Shown: positions 19,444 through 30,228 of the stretch, piece by piece
Numbering within the stretch: the stretch's first letter is position 1
How the letters are laid out: each line of letters opens with the position of its first letter
Assembly (NCBI GenBank): GCA_903848885.1
Contig: CAINHL010000099.1
Coordinates: 1 to 35,350, forward strand
From: an uncultured Actinomycetes bacterium
GTDB lineage: Bacteria; Actinomycetota; Acidimicrobiia; Acidimicrobiales; RAAP-2
Direction: 5' to 3'
Length of the DNA stretch: 35,350 bases
Position numbers and translations under genes: made by a program
Notes under the pieces: generated by a model
Database searches by the model: none
What the model was told of the DNA's origin: nothing
What the model saw: only the letters and a program-made list of their open reading frames with translations

Positions 19444-20733
19444 CTACTTCAGGAATCCTTCATAGTTACGCATCATCAACTGACTGTCGATCTGGCGCAT
19501 GGTCTCTAAAGCCACACCCACGGCAATCAGCAAGGTGGTGCCGTAATACGGAAACTTACTAATGCTCCACACGGCCATCAGAATGGACGGAATGACCGCC
19601 ACGCAGGCCAAGAAGGTCGCGCCGACCACGGTGAGGCGGCTGAGCATCTTGGCGAAGTACTTCTCGGTGGGCAGACCCGGACGAATACCCGGTACGAAGC
19701 CACCCTGCTTACGCAACATTTCGGCCTGCTGGTGCGGCTCGAAGGCGATGTAGACGTAGAAGAAAGTGAAAGCGAAGATTAAGAGAAAATACGAGCCGAT
19801 GTACAAACCGCTGGTGGTACGGAAGGAATGGTTCACGAAGTTCTGAAACCAACCCAGGGGCAAGATGTTGCTCAGCAATACCGGAATGTAGAGCAGCGAA
19901 CTAGCGAAGATAATCGGAATAACACCCGACTGGTTGACCTTCAAAGGAATATAGGTGGAGTTTCCGCCCATCATCTTGCGACCGACCACGCGGCGCGCGA
20001 AGCTCACGGGAATGCGGCGTTGACCTTGATCCATGAAGATGATGGCGACTAGCAAGAGAACTGAAATCACCAAGATGGTCACGAACTTGCCAACGCCACC
20101 TTGCGTCAGCACCGAGTGTCCACCCGACGGCAGACCGGCTACCACGTTAGAGAAAATGAGCAGCGACATGCCTTGGCCGATACCGCGCTGGGTAATAAGT
20201 TCGGCGAGCCACATGACGAAGGCTGTTCCCGCCGTCAAGACCAGCACCATGAAGATGCCGTACCAGACATTAAATCCTGACACCATGAGGTTGATGTTGA
20301 AGCCCAGCAACGCCTGGTCGTGACCGTTGAAGGCGTAGATCAAGCCGGTGGACTGCAAGAGTGCCAGGGCAACGGTGAGGTAGCGAGTGGTCTGGGTGAT
20401 CTTCTTTTGACCCGTGGCTCCCTCGTCACGCCACTGCGTCAACTTCGGGATGACCGAGGTCATCAGCTGAATCACGATGGAGGAAGTGATGTAGGGCATC
20501 ACGCCGAGACCGAAGACGGCCAGGCGCGTTAAGGCACCACCCGAGAACAAGTTCAAGAATCCCAGAACACCCGACGCTCCGGCCCTGGCCTGAAGGGTCT
20601 GAATCTGGTGCCAGCTCACGCCAGGAATGGGCAAGTTGGCGCCGAGCTGATAGAGGCCAATGACGCCCAAGGTGAATAAGACCTTGTTGCGAAGGTCCTT
20701 CACACGGAAGATATTGGCCAGGCGCGTCAGCAC
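19444..20733 (-). CDS. secY: Preprotein translocase subunit SecY
   Basis: FTLGVIGLYQLGANLPIPGV, LGVMPYITSSIVIQLM, VNQSGVIPIIFASSLL, GIRPGLPTEKYF. Confidence 0.99.
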   Translation of the reverse strand: MLTRLANIFRVKDLRNKVLFTLGVIGLYQLGANLPIPGVSWHQIQTLQARAGASGVLGFLNLFSGGALTRLAVFGLGVMPYITSSIVIQLMTSVIPKLTQWRDEGATGQKKITQTTRYLTVALALLQSTGLIYAFNGHDQALLGFNINLMVSGFNVWYGIFMVLVLTAGTAFVMWLAELITQRGIGQGMSLLIFSNVVAGLPSGGHSVLTQGGVGKFVTILVISVLLLVAIIFMDQGQRRIPVSFARRVVGRKMMGGNSTYIPLKVNQSGVIPIIFASSLLYIPVLLSNILPLGWFQNFVNHSFRTTSGLYIGSYFLLIFAFTFFYVYIAFEPHQQAEMLRKQGGFVPGIRPGLPTEKYFAKMLSRLTVVGATFLACVAVIPSILMAVWSISKFPYYGTTLLIAVGVALETMRQIDSQLMMRNYEGFLK

Positions 20734-20742
20734 GGCAGGGAC

Positions 20743-21228
20743 CTAGCGGTTCTGGTGTTGGTTACCGGCTGCGGGAGGACGAACAGCGAAGGGCAGAGCC
20801 ACTTGCGTCGTCGTACCACCAGCGGCTTCGATCGCTTCCTTGGCGGACGCCGAGAAGGCGTGCGCCGACACGTTGAGCTTGGCGCTCAGGGTGCCACGTC
20901 CGAGAATCTTGACGAGGTCCTTCTTGCCGGCGAGACCGTTGGCCACCAAAACGGCCGGGGTGATCTCGGCGATGCCGAGGGCCGCGACGGCGTCGATGTT
21001 GACGGGGGTGTACTCCACGCGGAAGGGGTTGGTGAAACCCTTGAGCTTCGGAATGCGTTCGAGGATCGGGAGCTGACCACCTTCGAAACCGGCAGGAATC
21101 TGGCGACGCGCCTTCTGTCCCTTGGTTCCACGTCCGGCGGTCTTTCCACCCTTACCAGCGATACCACGTCCGACGATGCGCTTGCGCTTCGAGGATCCTT
21201 CGTTGGGCTTGAGATCGTGCAACTTCAT
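20743..21228 (-). CDS. rplO: 50S ribosomal protein L15
   Basis: [41 protein letters not shown]. Confidence 0.98.
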   Translation of the reverse strand: MKLHDLKPNEGSSKRKRIVGRGIAGKGGKTAGRGTKGQKARRQIPAGFEGGQLPILERIPKLKGFTNPFRVEYTPVNIDAVAALGIAEITPAVLVANGLAGKKDLVKILGRGTLSAKLNVSAHAFSASAKEAIEAAGGTTTQVALPFAVRPPAAGNQHQNR

Positions 21229-21410
21229 TAGTTAACTTCCTCTACTGAGATCAGGTGCGGCACGCGCGCGATCATCCCGCGAATTTCGGGACGGTCCGGC
21301 AACACGTTGCTCTGACCAATCTTGCGCAGGCCCAAAGCGCGCAGCGTGCCGCGGTGCTTGGGCTTGGTGCCAATGGATGAACGAGTCTGAGTGACTTTCA
21401 ACTGGGTCAT
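21228..21410 (-). CDS. rpmD: 50S ribosomal protein L30
   Basis: [58 protein letters not shown]. Confidence 0.98.
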   Translation of the reverse strand: MTQLKVTQTRSSIGTKPKHRGTLRALGLRKIGQSNVLPDRPEIRGMIARVPHLISVEEVN

Positions 21411-21970
21411 GCGGGGGTCTCCGTAACCTTGAAGAGATCAGCGTCGCGCTGACGCTCACGGTAGGCACGCAGGGTTCCGGCGGGCAGAACCTGGTCGAGT
21501 GCCTTGCCACGCACGGCGGCAATCTGCTCGGGGGTGCGTAATTGCTTGAGGCCCTGGATGGTGGCGTGGGCCACGTTGATGCCGTTGGACGAACCAAGCG
21601 ACTTGGCCAAGATGTCCTTGACGCCGGCCATTTCCAGAATGGCGCGCGCAGCGCCACCGGCGATTACTCCCGTACCGGGGGCGGCGGGCTTGAGCATCAC
21701 GCGTCCGGCACCGGCTTCGCCGATAACGGGGTGCACGATCGTGGTTCCGGCGAGCGGCACTTCGAAGAGGTTCTTGCGAGCTTCTTCGAGACCTTTCTGC
21801 ACGGCCAGACCGGCTTCCTTGGCCTTGCCGTATCCGAGACCGACGCGGCCGTTGCCGTCACCGATCACCATGAGGGCGGTAAAGGAGAAACGACGTCCAC
21901 CCTTCACCACCTTGGACACGCGGTTCACCTTGATGGTGCGCTCTTCGAATGCTTCTAGTTCGATCGTCAT
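21407..21970 (-). CDS. rpsE: 30S ribosomal protein S5
   Basis: [43 protein letters not shown]. Confidence 0.99.
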   Translation of the reverse strand: MTIELEAFEERTIKVNRVSKVVKGGRRFSFTALMVIGDGNGRVGLGYGKAKEAGLAVQKGLEEARKNLFEVPLAGTTIVHPVIGEAGAGRVMLKPAAPGTGVIAGGAARAILEMAGVKDILAKSLGSSNGINVAHATIQGLKQLRTPEQIAAVRGKALDQVLPAGTLRAYRERQRDADLFKVTETPA

Positions 21971-22326
21971 TAGAACTCCAGTCCTCCCGCGCGAAGCGCG
22001 TCTGCGAAGGCCGCGACGCGACCGTGATACTTGTAGCCACCGCGGTCAAAGACCACCGTGCTGACACCCGCCGCCACGGCACGCTGCGCGAGCAGGTTGG
22101 CCACGGCCACGGCACCGGCGATGTTGCCACCGGAAACGTCCTTGAATCCGGCTTCGACCGACGAGGCGGCCGCCAGGGTCAGACCCGCGGTGTCGTCGAT
22201 GATCTGAGCCGAGATGTGCTTGTTGGTCCGACTCACCGCCACGCGGGGGTGGGTCGCGGTGCCACTGAGCTTCTTGCGAAGACGTGAGTGACGTCGGATA
22301 CGGAGTTCACGAGTAGTACGAGCCAT
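21970..22326 (-). CDS. rplR: 50S ribosomal protein L18
   Basis: [73 protein letters not shown]. Confidence 0.98.
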   Translation of the reverse strand: MARTTRELRIRRHSRLRKKLSGTATHPRVAVSRTNKHISAQIIDDTAGLTLAAASSVEAGFKDVSGGNIAGAVAVANLLAQRAVAAGVSTVVFDRGGYKYHGRVAAFADALRAGGLEF

Positions 22327-22865
22327 TACTTGGCCGCCTTTCCAGCCTTGCGCAGAACCTTTTCACCGGCGTAGCGCACACCCTTACCCTTATAGGGCTC
22401 GGGCTTGCGTAGCTTGCGAATGGAAGCGGCGACTTGGCCGACCACTTCCTTGTCTGCACCTTTAACGATGACTTTGGTGGGTGCCGGAACCTCAAAGGTG
22501 ATGCCATTGGGGGCCTGGTACACGATGGGGTGGCTGAAACCAAGGGCCAGCTCCAGAGTGGTGTCACCCTTGGCGGCGGCACGGTAACCCACGCCGATGA
22601 TTTCGAGTTCCTTGCTCCAACCGTCAGTAACGCCGACCACCATGTTGGAGATCAGCGTGCGGGTCAGACCGTGCAGGGCACGGTTGTCGCGGGAGTCGTC
22701 GAGACGATCCACGGTCAACACGTCACCCTCTTGGGCCACGGTGATACCGCCAGGAAGCGAACGCTCCATGTTGCCCTTGGGTCCCTTGACGCCGACCACG
22801 GTGCCGTTGACCGAAATGGTCACCGACGAGGGAACGGTAATGGGGTTACGACCAATGCGTGACAT
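22326..22865 (-). CDS. rplF: 50S ribosomal protein L6
   Basis: [58 protein letters not shown]. Confidence 0.98.
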   Translation of the reverse strand: MSRIGRNPITVPSSVTISVNGTVVGVKGPKGNMERSLPGGITVAQEGDVLTVDRLDDSRDNRALHGLTRTLISNMVVGVTDGWSKELEIIGVGYRAAAKGDTTLELALGFSHPIVYQAPNGITFEVPAPTKVIVKGADKEVVGQVAASIRKLRKPEPYKGKGVRYAGEKVLRKAGKAAK

Positions 22866-22892
22866 TAGAAATTCTCCTGGGTAGTCGTCGTG

Positions 22893-23297
22893 TTACCAGA
22901 CATAACACAGCACTTCGCCGCCGAGCTTGCGCTTGCGGGCTTCCTTGTCGGTCATCAGTCCGTGGCTGGTGGACACGACGGCCACGCCGACGCCTCCGAG
23001 AACCTTGGGCATCTGATCGGCCTTCTTGTAGATACGCAATCCGGGCTTCGAGATGCGCTTGATGCCCATGATGGTGCGCTGGCGATCCTCGGAGTACTTC
23101 AAAGCGATTTCCAAGGTCGTGCCGGGCTTGCCGTCAGCGGGCTTGAGGCTGTAACCGCTGATGAAGCCTTCGCGTTCGAGGATTTTGGCCAGCGACTCTT
23201 TCACCTTCGAACCGGGCATGGAGACCGAGTCGAACATGGCGGAGTTGGCGTTGCGAATGCGGGTGAGCATGTCGGCGATGGGGTCAGTCATTGTCAT
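22893..23297 (-). CDS. rpsH: 30S ribosomal protein S8
   Basis: [68 protein letters not shown]. Confidence 0.98.
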   Translation of the reverse strand: MTMTDPIADMLTRIRNANSAMFDSVSMPGSKVKESLAKILEREGFISGYSLKPADGKPGTTLEIALKYSEDRQRTIMGIKRISKPGLRIYKKADQMPKVLGGVGVAVVSTSHGLMTDKEARKRKLGGEVLCYVW

Positions 23298-23309
23298 GTT
23301 CTGATCTCC

Positions 23310-23495
23310 TTACCAGCTGGCCTTGGTGACGCCAGGAATTTCTCCGGCGTGGACCATGACGCGTAGACAGATACGGCAGAGCCCGAACTTCTTGTAGACC
23401 GAACGGGGGCGACCACAGCGCTCGCAGCGCGTGTAGGCACGCACCTTGAACTTAGGGGTCTTGCGTTGCTTGTTAATAAGGGCCTTCTTAGCCAT
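23310..23495 (-). CDS. rpsN: 30S ribosomal protein S14, zinc-binding type Z
   Basis: 61 aa; [10 protein letters not shown]...[22 protein letters not shown]. Confidence 0.98.
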   Translation of the reverse strand: MAKKALINKQRKTPKFKVRAYTRCERCGRPRSVYKKFGLCRICLRVMVHAGEIPGVTKASW

Positions 23496-24050
23496 TTACT
23501 TGATCTCCTTAAAGGGAAAGCCGTAGGCCTTGAGGAAGGCGCGGCCCTGTTCGTCGTTGGTCGCGGTGGTGACAATGGTGATGTCGAAACCACGCGGTGC
23601 GTCGATCTGGTCGTAGTTGATCTCCGGGAAGATCAGCTGGTCGTTAATACCGAAGGTGTAGTTCCCGCGACCATCAAAGGACTTCGGGGACAGGCCACGG
23701 AAGTCACGGATACGCGGAATCGACACCGACAAGAGACGGTCGAAGAATTCCCACGCGCGGTCGCCACGAAGAGTGACCTTCACACCAATCGGCACTTCTT
23801 CGCGCAACTTGAAGTTGGCGATGGACTTCTTGGCGCGCGTCACGATGGGCTTTTGACCCGTCATGCGCTCGAGGTCACGCTGGGCTCCTTCGAGCAGCGA
23901 GGCCTGTTGCGTGGCGCGACCGACTCCGGAGTTCAAGACAATCTTCTCGAGACGAGGGACCTGCATGATGTTGGGCAGACCAAGTTCGTCCTTCAGCTGC
24001 TGGCGAATTTCGTCGTCGAAGCGAACTTTCAAACGGGGACGGGTGCTCAT
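23496..24050 (-). CDS. rplE: 50S ribosomal protein L5
   Basis: [70 protein letters not shown]. Start trimmed to ATG 24050 (ATGA with rplX). Confidence 0.98.
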   Translation of the reverse strand: MSTRPRLKVRFDDEIRQQLKDELGLPNIMQVPRLEKIVLNSGVGRATQQASLLEGAQRDLERMTGQKPIVTRAKKSIANFKLREEVPIGVKVTLRGDRAWEFFDRLLSVSIPRIRDFRGLSPKSFDGRGNYTFGINDQLIFPEINYDQIDAPRGFDITIVTTATNDEQGRAFLKAYGFPFKEIK

Positions 24051-24352
24051 AGCGTCTCTCCACACTTACGGCAGACGCGCACCTTGGCACCGTCTACATC
24101 CTTGAAACCAATTTTGGCGGGTCCCTTGTGGGCGTCGCACCAGATGGCCACGTTGGACACGTTCAAGGGCATGGCCTTGTCGATGATCCCGGCCTGCATG
24201 GTGCTGCCGGCCTGCTTGGTGTGGCGCTTGACGAAGTTGAGACCTTCGACAATGACCTGGTTAGTGGACGGCAAGGCCTTCTCGACCTTGGCGCGCTCGC
24301 CACGGAACTTGCCCGCGATGACGAGAATTTCATCACCAGTACGGATTTTCAT
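24047..24352 (-). CDS. rplX: 50S ribosomal protein L24
   Basis: [46 protein letters not shown]. Confidence 0.98.
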   Translation of the reverse strand: MKIRTGDEILVIAGKFRGERAKVEKALPSTNQVIVEGLNFVKRHTKQAGSTMQAGIIDKAMPLNVSNVAIWCDAHKGPAKIGFKDVDGAKVRVCRKCGETL

Positions 24353-24720
24353 TACAACACCTCCGGTGCCAACGAGATAATGCGCATGAACTTCTTGTCA
24401 CGAAGTTCGCGACCGACGGGCCCAAAGATACGGGTGCCACGGGGCTGGAGCTGGTCGTTGATCAGCACCGCCGCGTTGTCGTCGAACTTGATGTAGGAGC
24501 CATCGGGACGACGCTTTTCCTTGGCCACGCGAACGACGACGCAGCGAACCACGTCACCCTTCTTCACGGCGGCGCCGGGGATAGCGTCCTTGACGGTGGC
24601 GATGAAGACGTCACCAATAGAGGCGTAGCGACGACGGGTTCCTCCGAGGACGCGGATGCACAGCACCTCGCGCGCTCCCGAGTTGTCCGCCACGCGGAGT
24701 CGAGATTCCTGCTGAATCAT
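24352..24720 (-). CDS. rplN: 50S ribosomal protein L14
   Basis: [48 protein letters not shown]. Confidence 0.99.
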   Translation of the reverse strand: MIQQESRLRVADNSGAREVLCIRVLGGTRRRYASIGDVFIATVKDAIPGAAVKKGDVVRCVVVRVAKEKRRPDGSYIKFDDNAAVLINDQLQPRGTRIFGPVGRELRDKKFMRIISLAPEVL

Positions 24721-24992
24721 TTGGCACGCTCCACAATTTCGGTCAGGCGCCAGCGCTTGAGCTTGGACAGCGGACGGGTCTCTTGTACCCGGACACGGTC
24801 GCCGATCTTGGCGTCGTTCTTCTCGTCGTGCACGTAGAGCTTCTTGGTGCGCTGTACGGTCTTGCCGTAGCGAGGGTGCGCGACGCGCTCCATCACGGCG
24901 ACCACGACGGTCGAGTTCATCTTGTCGGAAACCACGATGCCCTCACGGACTTTGCGGGGATTCTCGCGGGTGGTGTTGGTGTCATCACTCAT
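24717..24992 (-). CDS. rpsQ: 30S ribosomal protein S17
   Basis: [45 protein letters not shown]. Confidence 0.98.
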   Translation of the reverse strand: MSDDTNTTRENPRKVREGIVVSDKMNSTVVVAVMERVAHPRYGKTVQRTKKLYVHDEKNDAKIGDRVRVQETRPLSKLKRWRLTEIVERAK

Positions 24993-24994
24993 GA

Positions 24995-25228
24995 TTAGTT
25001 ACCTTCTCCTGCGGCTTCGAAAGCCGCAATCTCACGCTGGCGAAGGAAGGTCGACAAGCGAGCAATGTCCTTCTTGACTTCGCCGAGACGACTGGTGTTG
25101 TCCAACTGACCGGTGGCCAGCTGGAAGCGCAGGTTGAACATCTCCTTGCGCGATTCCGCGATGCGCTCCACCAACTCGGCATCACCGAGCAGCTTGAGTT
25201 CCGCGACGTGTTCTGTGTGCTTTGCCAT
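24995..25228 (-). CDS. rpmC: 50S ribosomal protein L29
   Basis: [58 protein letters not shown]. Start trimmed to ATG 25228 (TAATG with rplP). Confidence 0.97.
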   Translation of the reverse strand: MAKHTEHVAELKLLGDAELVERIAESRKEMFNLRFQLATGQLDNTSRLGEVKKDIARLSTFLRQREIAAFEAAGEGN

Positions 25229-25665
25229 TAGATGGTGACCTCCGGAGTGCCATGCGTCCCGGGACGGATGACGAACTTGCATTTGATCGGGAGCTTTTGG
25301 ATAGCGCGCTCCATGGCAGCACGAGCCAAGGGCTCATCCACACCACCGAGTTCGAACATGATCCGACCAGGCTTCACGACGGCCACCCAGAACTCGGGGT
25401 TACCCTTACCGGAACCCATGCGGGTTTCGGCAGGCTTCTGCGTCACGGGCTTGTCCGGGAACACGCGAATCCACACTTTTCCACCACGCTTGACGTGACG
25501 GGTCATGGCAATACGAGCCGCTTCAATTTGACGGGCCGTAATCCAGGCGGCTTCCAGAGCTTGGATACCGAAGTCTCCGAAGTTCAGTTCCGTGCCGCCC
25601 TTGGCGTTACCCGTCATGCGTCCGCGCTGCTGCTTGCGGTGCTTGACCTTACGAGGCATCAACAT
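25228..25665 (-). CDS. rplP: 50S ribosomal protein L16
   Basis: [88 protein letters not shown]. Confidence 0.99.
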   Translation of the reverse strand: MLMPRKVKHRKQQRGRMTGNAKGGTELNFGDFGIQALEAAWITARQIEAARIAMTRHVKRGGKVWIRVFPDKPVTQKPAETRMGSGKGNPEFWVAVVKPGRIMFELGGVDEPLARAAMERAIQKLPIKCKFVIRPGTHGTPEVTI

Positions 25666-25667
25666 GA

Positions 25668-26606
25668 TTAATCCGCGTCCTTTCGGAAGTGAGGCGTGTC
25701 GGTGTGGTCCGAGGTGCGACGTGCGACCTCTTCGTCCACGGCGATGGCCTTTTCGATGTCGGGGCTGGTAGCCAACAAGTCGGCTGGGTTCACGTCGGTC
25801 AGAACTTCGACGTCAGTGTCCGCATCAACCGTCACGCTGTCCACACGGCGACGTCCGCCACCGGCACGCACGACACCGCGAGGAGCTGCCGCCACGGCGG
25901 TCGCTCCGGGAGTCACCGCGTCGCCCGCGGCCATGGCCGCTTCGCGAACGATCTTGTCGTCGTTAGTGATGGAGTACGGGAGAATGTCACCCTTGTAGAT
26001 CCAGACCTTGACGCCCACGCGTCCGGTGCTGGTACGAGCTTCACGGAAGCCATAGTCAATGTCGGCACGCAGGGTGTGCAGCGGCACACGACCTTCACGG
26101 TATTGCTCGGTGCGGCTCATTTCGGCGCCGCCCAAGCGGCCGGACAGGTGAACCTTGACGCCCAGGGCGCCGGCCTTCTGCACGGTCTGGATGGCGCGCT
26201 TCATCGCACGGCGAAACGCCACGCGACGAATCAGCTGGTCACAAATTCCTTGAGCGATCAAGGCAGCGTCGAGTTCGGGCTGCTTGATTTCTTGGATGTT
26301 CAAGGAGAACTTGTTCTTTTGGCCGGTGATTTTTTCCAGATCGGCCTTCAAGCGCTCGGCTTCGGCGCCACGGCGGCCGATGACGATACCCGGGCGCGCC
26401 GTGTGGATGTCCACGCGGATGCGATCGGAGTTGCGCTCAATTTCGATACGGCTGACGGCGGCGCTTTCGAGCTGCTTGGTCAGGTAGTCGCGAATCTTCC
26501 AGTCCTCGATGACGAGCTCCCGGTAGCCGCGCTCTTTAAACCAGCGTGACTTCCAGTCGGTCGTAATACCGAGGCGGAAACCGTAGGGATTTACTTTCTG
26601 GCCCAT
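25668..26606 (-). CDS. rpsC: 30S ribosomal protein S3 with C-terminal extension
   Basis: [58 protein letters not shown]-type core; about 100-residue tail after KGDILPY. Confidence 0.99.
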   Translation of the reverse strand: MGQKVNPYGFRLGITTDWKSRWFKERGYRELVIEDWKIRDYLTKQLESAAVSRIEIERNSDRIRVDIHTARPGIVIGRRGAEAERLKADLEKITGQKNKFSLNIQEIKQPELDAALIAQGICDQLIRRVAFRRAMKRAIQTVQKAGALGVKVHLSGRLGGAEMSRTEQYREGRVPLHTLRADIDYGFREARTSTGRVGVKVWIYKGDILPYSITNDDKIVREAAMAAGDAVTPGATAVAAAPRGVVRAGGGRRRVDSVTVDADTDVEVLTDVNPADLLATSPDIEKAIAVDEEVARRTSDHTDTPHFRKDAD

Positions 26607-27244
26607 TAGTTGTCCGTCTCCTCAGTGGCGTCTACCGACACCGTCTCGTTCGTCTCGCCGGCCACGGTGGTCGTAGCGACGTCCTGCATCACTTCGGTCT
26701 CGATCACCTCGGTGGTCTCGACGTCAGCGTTCTCGGCTTCCAGCGCCGCCTCGGCGTCACGGGTCTCACGCTTGTTGAGACTCGCGGTCTGGTCGGCACG
26801 CTTGCGCGAGCTGGCCACACGGCGGGTGCGGGTTGCGACGGCCTGCGCGTTGCGGGCCGCGCGAAGGATTTCGAGCTTGTCGTCATCCAAGCGCGCCACG
26901 ACCACGGTGATGTGGCAGCTGCGCTTCAGGATTTTTCCGGCGCGACCGCGAGCACGAGGCGTGAAACGCTTCATGGTCACACCTTCGTCGGCGTAGCAGG
27001 CAGCTACGTAGAGGTCTTCGGCGTTGAGTCCGTCGTTATTCACGGCGTTGGCCACGGCCGACGCCAGAACCTTGCCGATGATGTCGGCAGCCTCACGGGT
27101 GGTACCCGCCAAGATGTCGCGCGCGGTGTTGACGTCTTCACCGCGGATCAAGTTAAGAACCACGCGGGCCTTAGTAGCGGACATGTGGAAGTGGCGAAGT
27201 ACGGCCTTGGTACCGGGACGCTCGTTGGTCTTAGTCGCGGTCAT
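26606..27244 (-). CDS. rplV: 50S ribosomal protein L22 with C-terminal extension
   Basis: [58 protein letters not shown]; 212 aa with basic then acidic tail. Confidence 0.98.
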   Translation of the reverse strand: MTATKTNERPGTKAVLRHFHMSATKARVVLNLIRGEDVNTARDILAGTTREAADIIGKVLASAVANAVNNDGLNAEDLYVAACYADEGVTMKRFTPRARGRAGKILKRSCHITVVVARLDDDKLEILRAARNAQAVATRTRRVASSRKRADQTASLNKRETRDAEAALEAENADVETTEVIETEVMQDVATTTVAGETNETVSVDATEETDN

Positions 27245-27522
27245 TAGCGCTTCCCCGTCTTTTCTTGTCCGGCGTGGAATTTGAAAGTACGCGTCGGGGC
27301 GAATTCACCCAACTTGTGACCGACCATGGACTCGTTGACGAAGACCGGTACGTGACGGCGACCGTCATGCACGGCGAAAGTGTGGCCGACCATGTCCGGG
27401 ATCACCGTCGAACGACGGCTCCAGGTCTTGATGACCTTCTTCTCGTTGGCCGCGTTTTGTGCGTCGACCTTCTTCAAGAGGTGGCCGTCAATGAAGGGGC
27501 CTTTTTTGAGACTACGTGACAT
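27244..27522 (-). CDS. rpsS: 30S ribosomal protein S19
   Basis: [64 protein letters not shown]. Confidence 0.99.
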   Translation of the reverse strand: MSRSLKKGPFIDGHLLKKVDAQNAANEKKVIKTWSRRSTVIPDMVGHTFAVHDGRRHVPVFVNESMVGHKLGEFAPTRTFKFHAGQEKTGKR

Positions 27523-27532
27523 ATATTCCTAC

Positions 27533-28366
27533 CTACCTACGCGCGCCGCGTCCACGGCGACGACGAACAATGAGCGCATCCGAGGGCTTCGGACGACGAG
27601 TACGACCTTCGGGTTGTCCCCACGGCGAGACCGGGTGGCGTCCACCGGAGGTCTTACCTTCACCACCACCGAGTGGGTGGTCGACCGGGTTCATGGCGAC
27701 ACCACGAGTCTGGGGGCGCTTGCCCTTCCAGCGATTTCGACCGGCCTTACCGATCTTCATCAACTCGTGCTCCGAGTTGCCCACGGTGCCCAAAGTGGCC
27801 ACGCAGTCAATAGGAACGCGACGCATTTCCGAACTGGGTAGGCGCAAGGTGGCGAATCCGCCATCCTTGGCCACGAGCTGCACGCTCATGCCGGCACTGC
27901 GGGCCATCTTCCCACCACCACCGGGGCGCAACTCAACGTTGTGCACCGTGGAACCAGTCGGAATGAAGCGCATCGGCAGGGCGTTACCCGTCTTGATGTC
28001 GGCCTTGGGTCCGGAGATTACCTTGTCGCCGACACCCAGTCCGTTCGGAGCGAGGATGTAGCGCTTCTCTCCGTCGGCGTAGTGCAGCAGGGCAATACGG
28101 CAGGTGCGGTTCGGGTCGTACTCAATCGACGCCACGGTCGCGGGAATGCCGTTCTTGTTGCGCTTGAAGTCGATGATGCGATACTGCTGCTTGTGCCCAC
28201 CACCGCGGTGACGCGAGGTCTTGCGACCGTAGACGTTGCGTCCACCAGTCTTGGGCTTAGGAGCGAGCAGTGACTTTTCCGGCGTCGACTTAGTGATGTC
28301 GGCGAAGTCGGAGACGGTTTGGAAACGACGACCGGGGCTCGTGGGTTTACGGTGACGAAGGGCCAT
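27533..28366 (-). CDS. rplB: 50S ribosomal protein L2
   Basis: [86 protein letters not shown]. Confidence 0.99.
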   Translation of the reverse strand: MALRHRKPTSPGRRFQTVSDFADITKSTPEKSLLAPKPKTGGRNVYGRKTSRHRGGGHKQQYRIIDFKRNKNGIPATVASIEYDPNRTCRIALLHYADGEKRYILAPNGLGVGDKVISGPKADIKTGNALPMRFIPTGSTVHNVELRPGGGGKMARSAGMSVQLVAKDGGFATLRLPSSEMRRVPIDCVATLGTVGNSEHELMKIGKAGRNRWKGKRPQTRGVAMNPVDHPLGGGEGKTSGGRHPVSPWGQPEGRTRRPKPSDALIVRRRRGRGARR

Positions 28367-28374
28367 GATTGTCC

Positions 28375-28665
28375 TTAGTTCTCGAAGAGGTTGATCGAGT
28401 CACCCGGCTTCAGGGTGACGATGGCTCGCTTGGTGTCGGACTTGTGGCCGACGACGCCGGTGCGACGGTTGCGCACTGACTTGCCCTTGCGGTTCAAGGT
28501 GTTGACCTTGAGGACTTTGACGTTGAAGGCCTGCTCGACGGCATTACGCACGTCGATCTTGGTGGCCGACGAATCCACCACGAAGGTGTAGACGTTGCGG
28601 TCCATCAAGGTGTAGGTCTTCTCCGACACAACTGGTCGGACGAGGATGCTCATTGCGTCGCGCAT
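28375..28665 (-). CDS. rplW: 50S ribosomal protein L23
   Basis: [52 protein letters not shown]. Confidence 0.98.
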   Translation of the reverse strand: MRDAMSILVRPVVSEKTYTLMDRNVYTFVVDSSATKIDVRNAVEQAFNVKVLKVNTLNRKGKSVRNRRTGVVGHKSDTKRAIVTLKPGDSINLFEN

Positions 28666-29345
28666 TACTTAACTTCCTTCGCGGTGGGGAGAGTGGCTTC
28701 GGTAAAGAGAACCCAGTCGGCATCGATGATGTCGTGCGCGTTGAGTTCGCCGGCGTCGATGGTCTTGATGTTCTCCAAGTTGCGGAAAGCGAAGTTGGCG
28801 ACCATGTCCTCGCGCGTCAAGACGACGAGCACCTTGCCGCTAAGGCCCAAGGCTTCGAGCGCGGAAACCGCGTTCTTCGTCTTGGGTTCGGTCCAGGCGG
28901 AGAAGCTGTCGATCAGGGCCACGCGCTCGAGAGCGGCGCGGTCCGACAAGGCCGAGTTCAGAGCCAAACGGATCATCTTCTTCGGAGTCTTCTGGTCGTA
29001 CTTACGTGGCTTGGGTCCGAGAGCAACTCCACCACCGGGGTAGTGCGGGGCACGGACGGTTCCCTGACGGGCCCCACCAGTTCCCTTTTGGTTGAACGGC
29101 TTCTTGCCACCACCGGAAACTTCCTTACGCGTCTTTGTCGACTGCGTTCCGGAGCGAGCGGCGGCGAGCTGGGCGGTGATCACCTGGTGCAATACGCCCA
29201 TGTTGGGAACGATGCCGAAAATGGTCGGCTCAAGGGCAACCGAACCGAGGTCCTTGCCGTCGAGTGACTTCTTGGTCACCGAGCGCTTCGCGGGCTCGGG
29301 ACGATCCTTCTTAATAGGACCACGAAGGGTTAGTACGTCGCTCAT
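28665..29345 (-). CDS. rplD: 50S ribosomal protein L4
   Basis: VLHQVITAQLAAARSGTQSTKTRKEVSGGGKKPFNQKGTGGARQGTVRAPHYPGGGVALGPKPRKYDQKTPKKM. Confidence 0.98.
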   Translation of the reverse strand: MSDVLTLRGPIKKDRPEPAKRSVTKKSLDGKDLGSVALEPTIFGIVPNMGVLHQVITAQLAAARSGTQSTKTRKEVSGGGKKPFNQKGTGGARQGTVRAPHYPGGGVALGPKPRKYDQKTPKKMIRLALNSALSDRAALERVALIDSFSAWTEPKTKNAVSALEALGLSGKVLVVLTREDMVANFAFRNLENIKTIDAGELNAHDIIDADWVLFTEATLPTAKEVK

Positions 29346-30001
29346 CGCTTGCCTCCGGCCTTCATCGGGTTCTTCACCGACGTGCGCAGAACCACGGTGC
29401 CGCCACGGGGGCCGGGAACGGCACCCTTGACGAGCACTAAGGAACGCTCCACGTCCACGGCGATCACTTCGAGGTTGGTGGTGGTGACTTGTCCCCCACC
29501 CATTTGTCCGGCCATCTTGGTGCCCTTAAAGACACGGCCCGGGGTCGAGCACGCGCCAATGGAACCAGGAGCACGGTGGTGCTTGTGGTTACCGTGGGAC
29601 GCGCCTTGACCGGAGAAGTGGTGACGCTTCATGGCTCCGGCGAAACCCTTTCCCTTGGAAATGGCGGTGGCGTCGATCATCTCGCCTTTTTCGAACGCGT
29701 CACAGAGAATCTCTTGACCGACGCTGTAACCGGAGACGTCGTCGAGACGTAGCTCGACCAACTTCTTGCCCGGGCTGACGCCGGCCTTCTCGTAGTGACC
29801 GAGCTCAGGCTTGGTCATGGTGTTCACGCGACGAGTGCCCCAGGTGACCTGGACGGCGCTGTAGCCCTCCTTCTCGGGGGTCTTAACTTGCACGACACGA
29901 GCAGGGCTCACACGAACCACAGTGACGGGGACGGCGCGATTTTGGTCGTCCCAGACCTGGGTCATGCCCACCTTCTCGCCGACAATTGCCTTTGCCGCCA
30001 T
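29342..30001 (-). CDS. rplC: 50S ribosomal protein L3
   Basis: MAAKAIVGEKVGMTQVWDDQNRAVPVTVVRV; GFAGAMKRHHFSGQGASHGNHKHHRAPGSIGACSTPGRVFKGTKMAGQMGG. Start trimmed to ATG 30001 with AAGGAGAGAAC upstream. Confidence 0.98.
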   Translation of the reverse strand: MAAKAIVGEKVGMTQVWDDQNRAVPVTVVRVSPARVVQVKTPEKEGYSAVQVTWGTRRVNTMTKPELGHYEKAGVSPGKKLVELRLDDVSGYSVGQEILCDAFEKGEMIDATAISKGKGFAGAMKRHHFSGQGASHGNHKHHRAPGSIGACSTPGRVFKGTKMAGQMGGGQVTTTNLEVIAVDVERSLVLVKGAVPGPRGGTVVLRTSVKNPMKAGGKR

Positions 30002-30181
30002 GTTCTCTCCTTCATAAACCCGTGAATCGGTTGGCCCGACACACAGACGCTCCGCTCGGGTGAAAAACCCGAACGGAGCGCTCGAATGTTTCGGCCCCGC
30101 GTTCCCTTGCGGGCAACGGGGCACATCTGTTGTTTGGGGCTTTCGCCCCGTACCCCCACAGAGTGAGGGCTTTTTACTCTA
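30002..30181 (-). promoter_or_regulatory. Structured 5' leader of rplC (putative cis-regulatory RNA)
   Basis: Several GC-rich hairpins, including a 14-bp stem 30048-30061/30067-30080 and alternative pairings among 30094-30151. Confidence 0.55.
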
Positions 30182-30205
30182 CAACACCGAAGCCCGCCAA
30201 CGCAA
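30176..30205 (-). promoter_or_regulatory. Putative promoter for the rplC-led operon
   Basis: Minus strand TTGCGT-18 nt-TAGAGT; the -35 lies inside the post-rpsJ hairpin. Confidence 0.5.
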
Positions 30206-30228
30206 AATAATTGCGCGGCGGGCTTCGG
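30187..30228 (-). terminator. Strong hairpin downstream of rpsJ (terminator or processing signal, no U-tract)
   Basis: CCGAAGCCCGCC (30187-30198) / GGCGGGCTTCGG (30217-30228), 12-bp perfect, plus inner CGC/GCG. Confidence 0.6.

Noticed and set aside
23466-24380. 304-aa plus-strand ORF opposite rplE/rplX
   Set aside because: Antisense to confident ribosomal protein genes; no independent coding evidence.
25689-26549. 286-aa plus-strand ORF opposite rpsC
   Set aside because: Antisense shadow; His/Val/Gly/Asp-rich composition typical of such artefacts.
30002-30124. N-terminal 41-residue extension of the rplC ORF
   Set aside because: The extension is encoded by the hairpin-rich leader; L3 starts at MAAKAIVGEKVGM with a good RBS.
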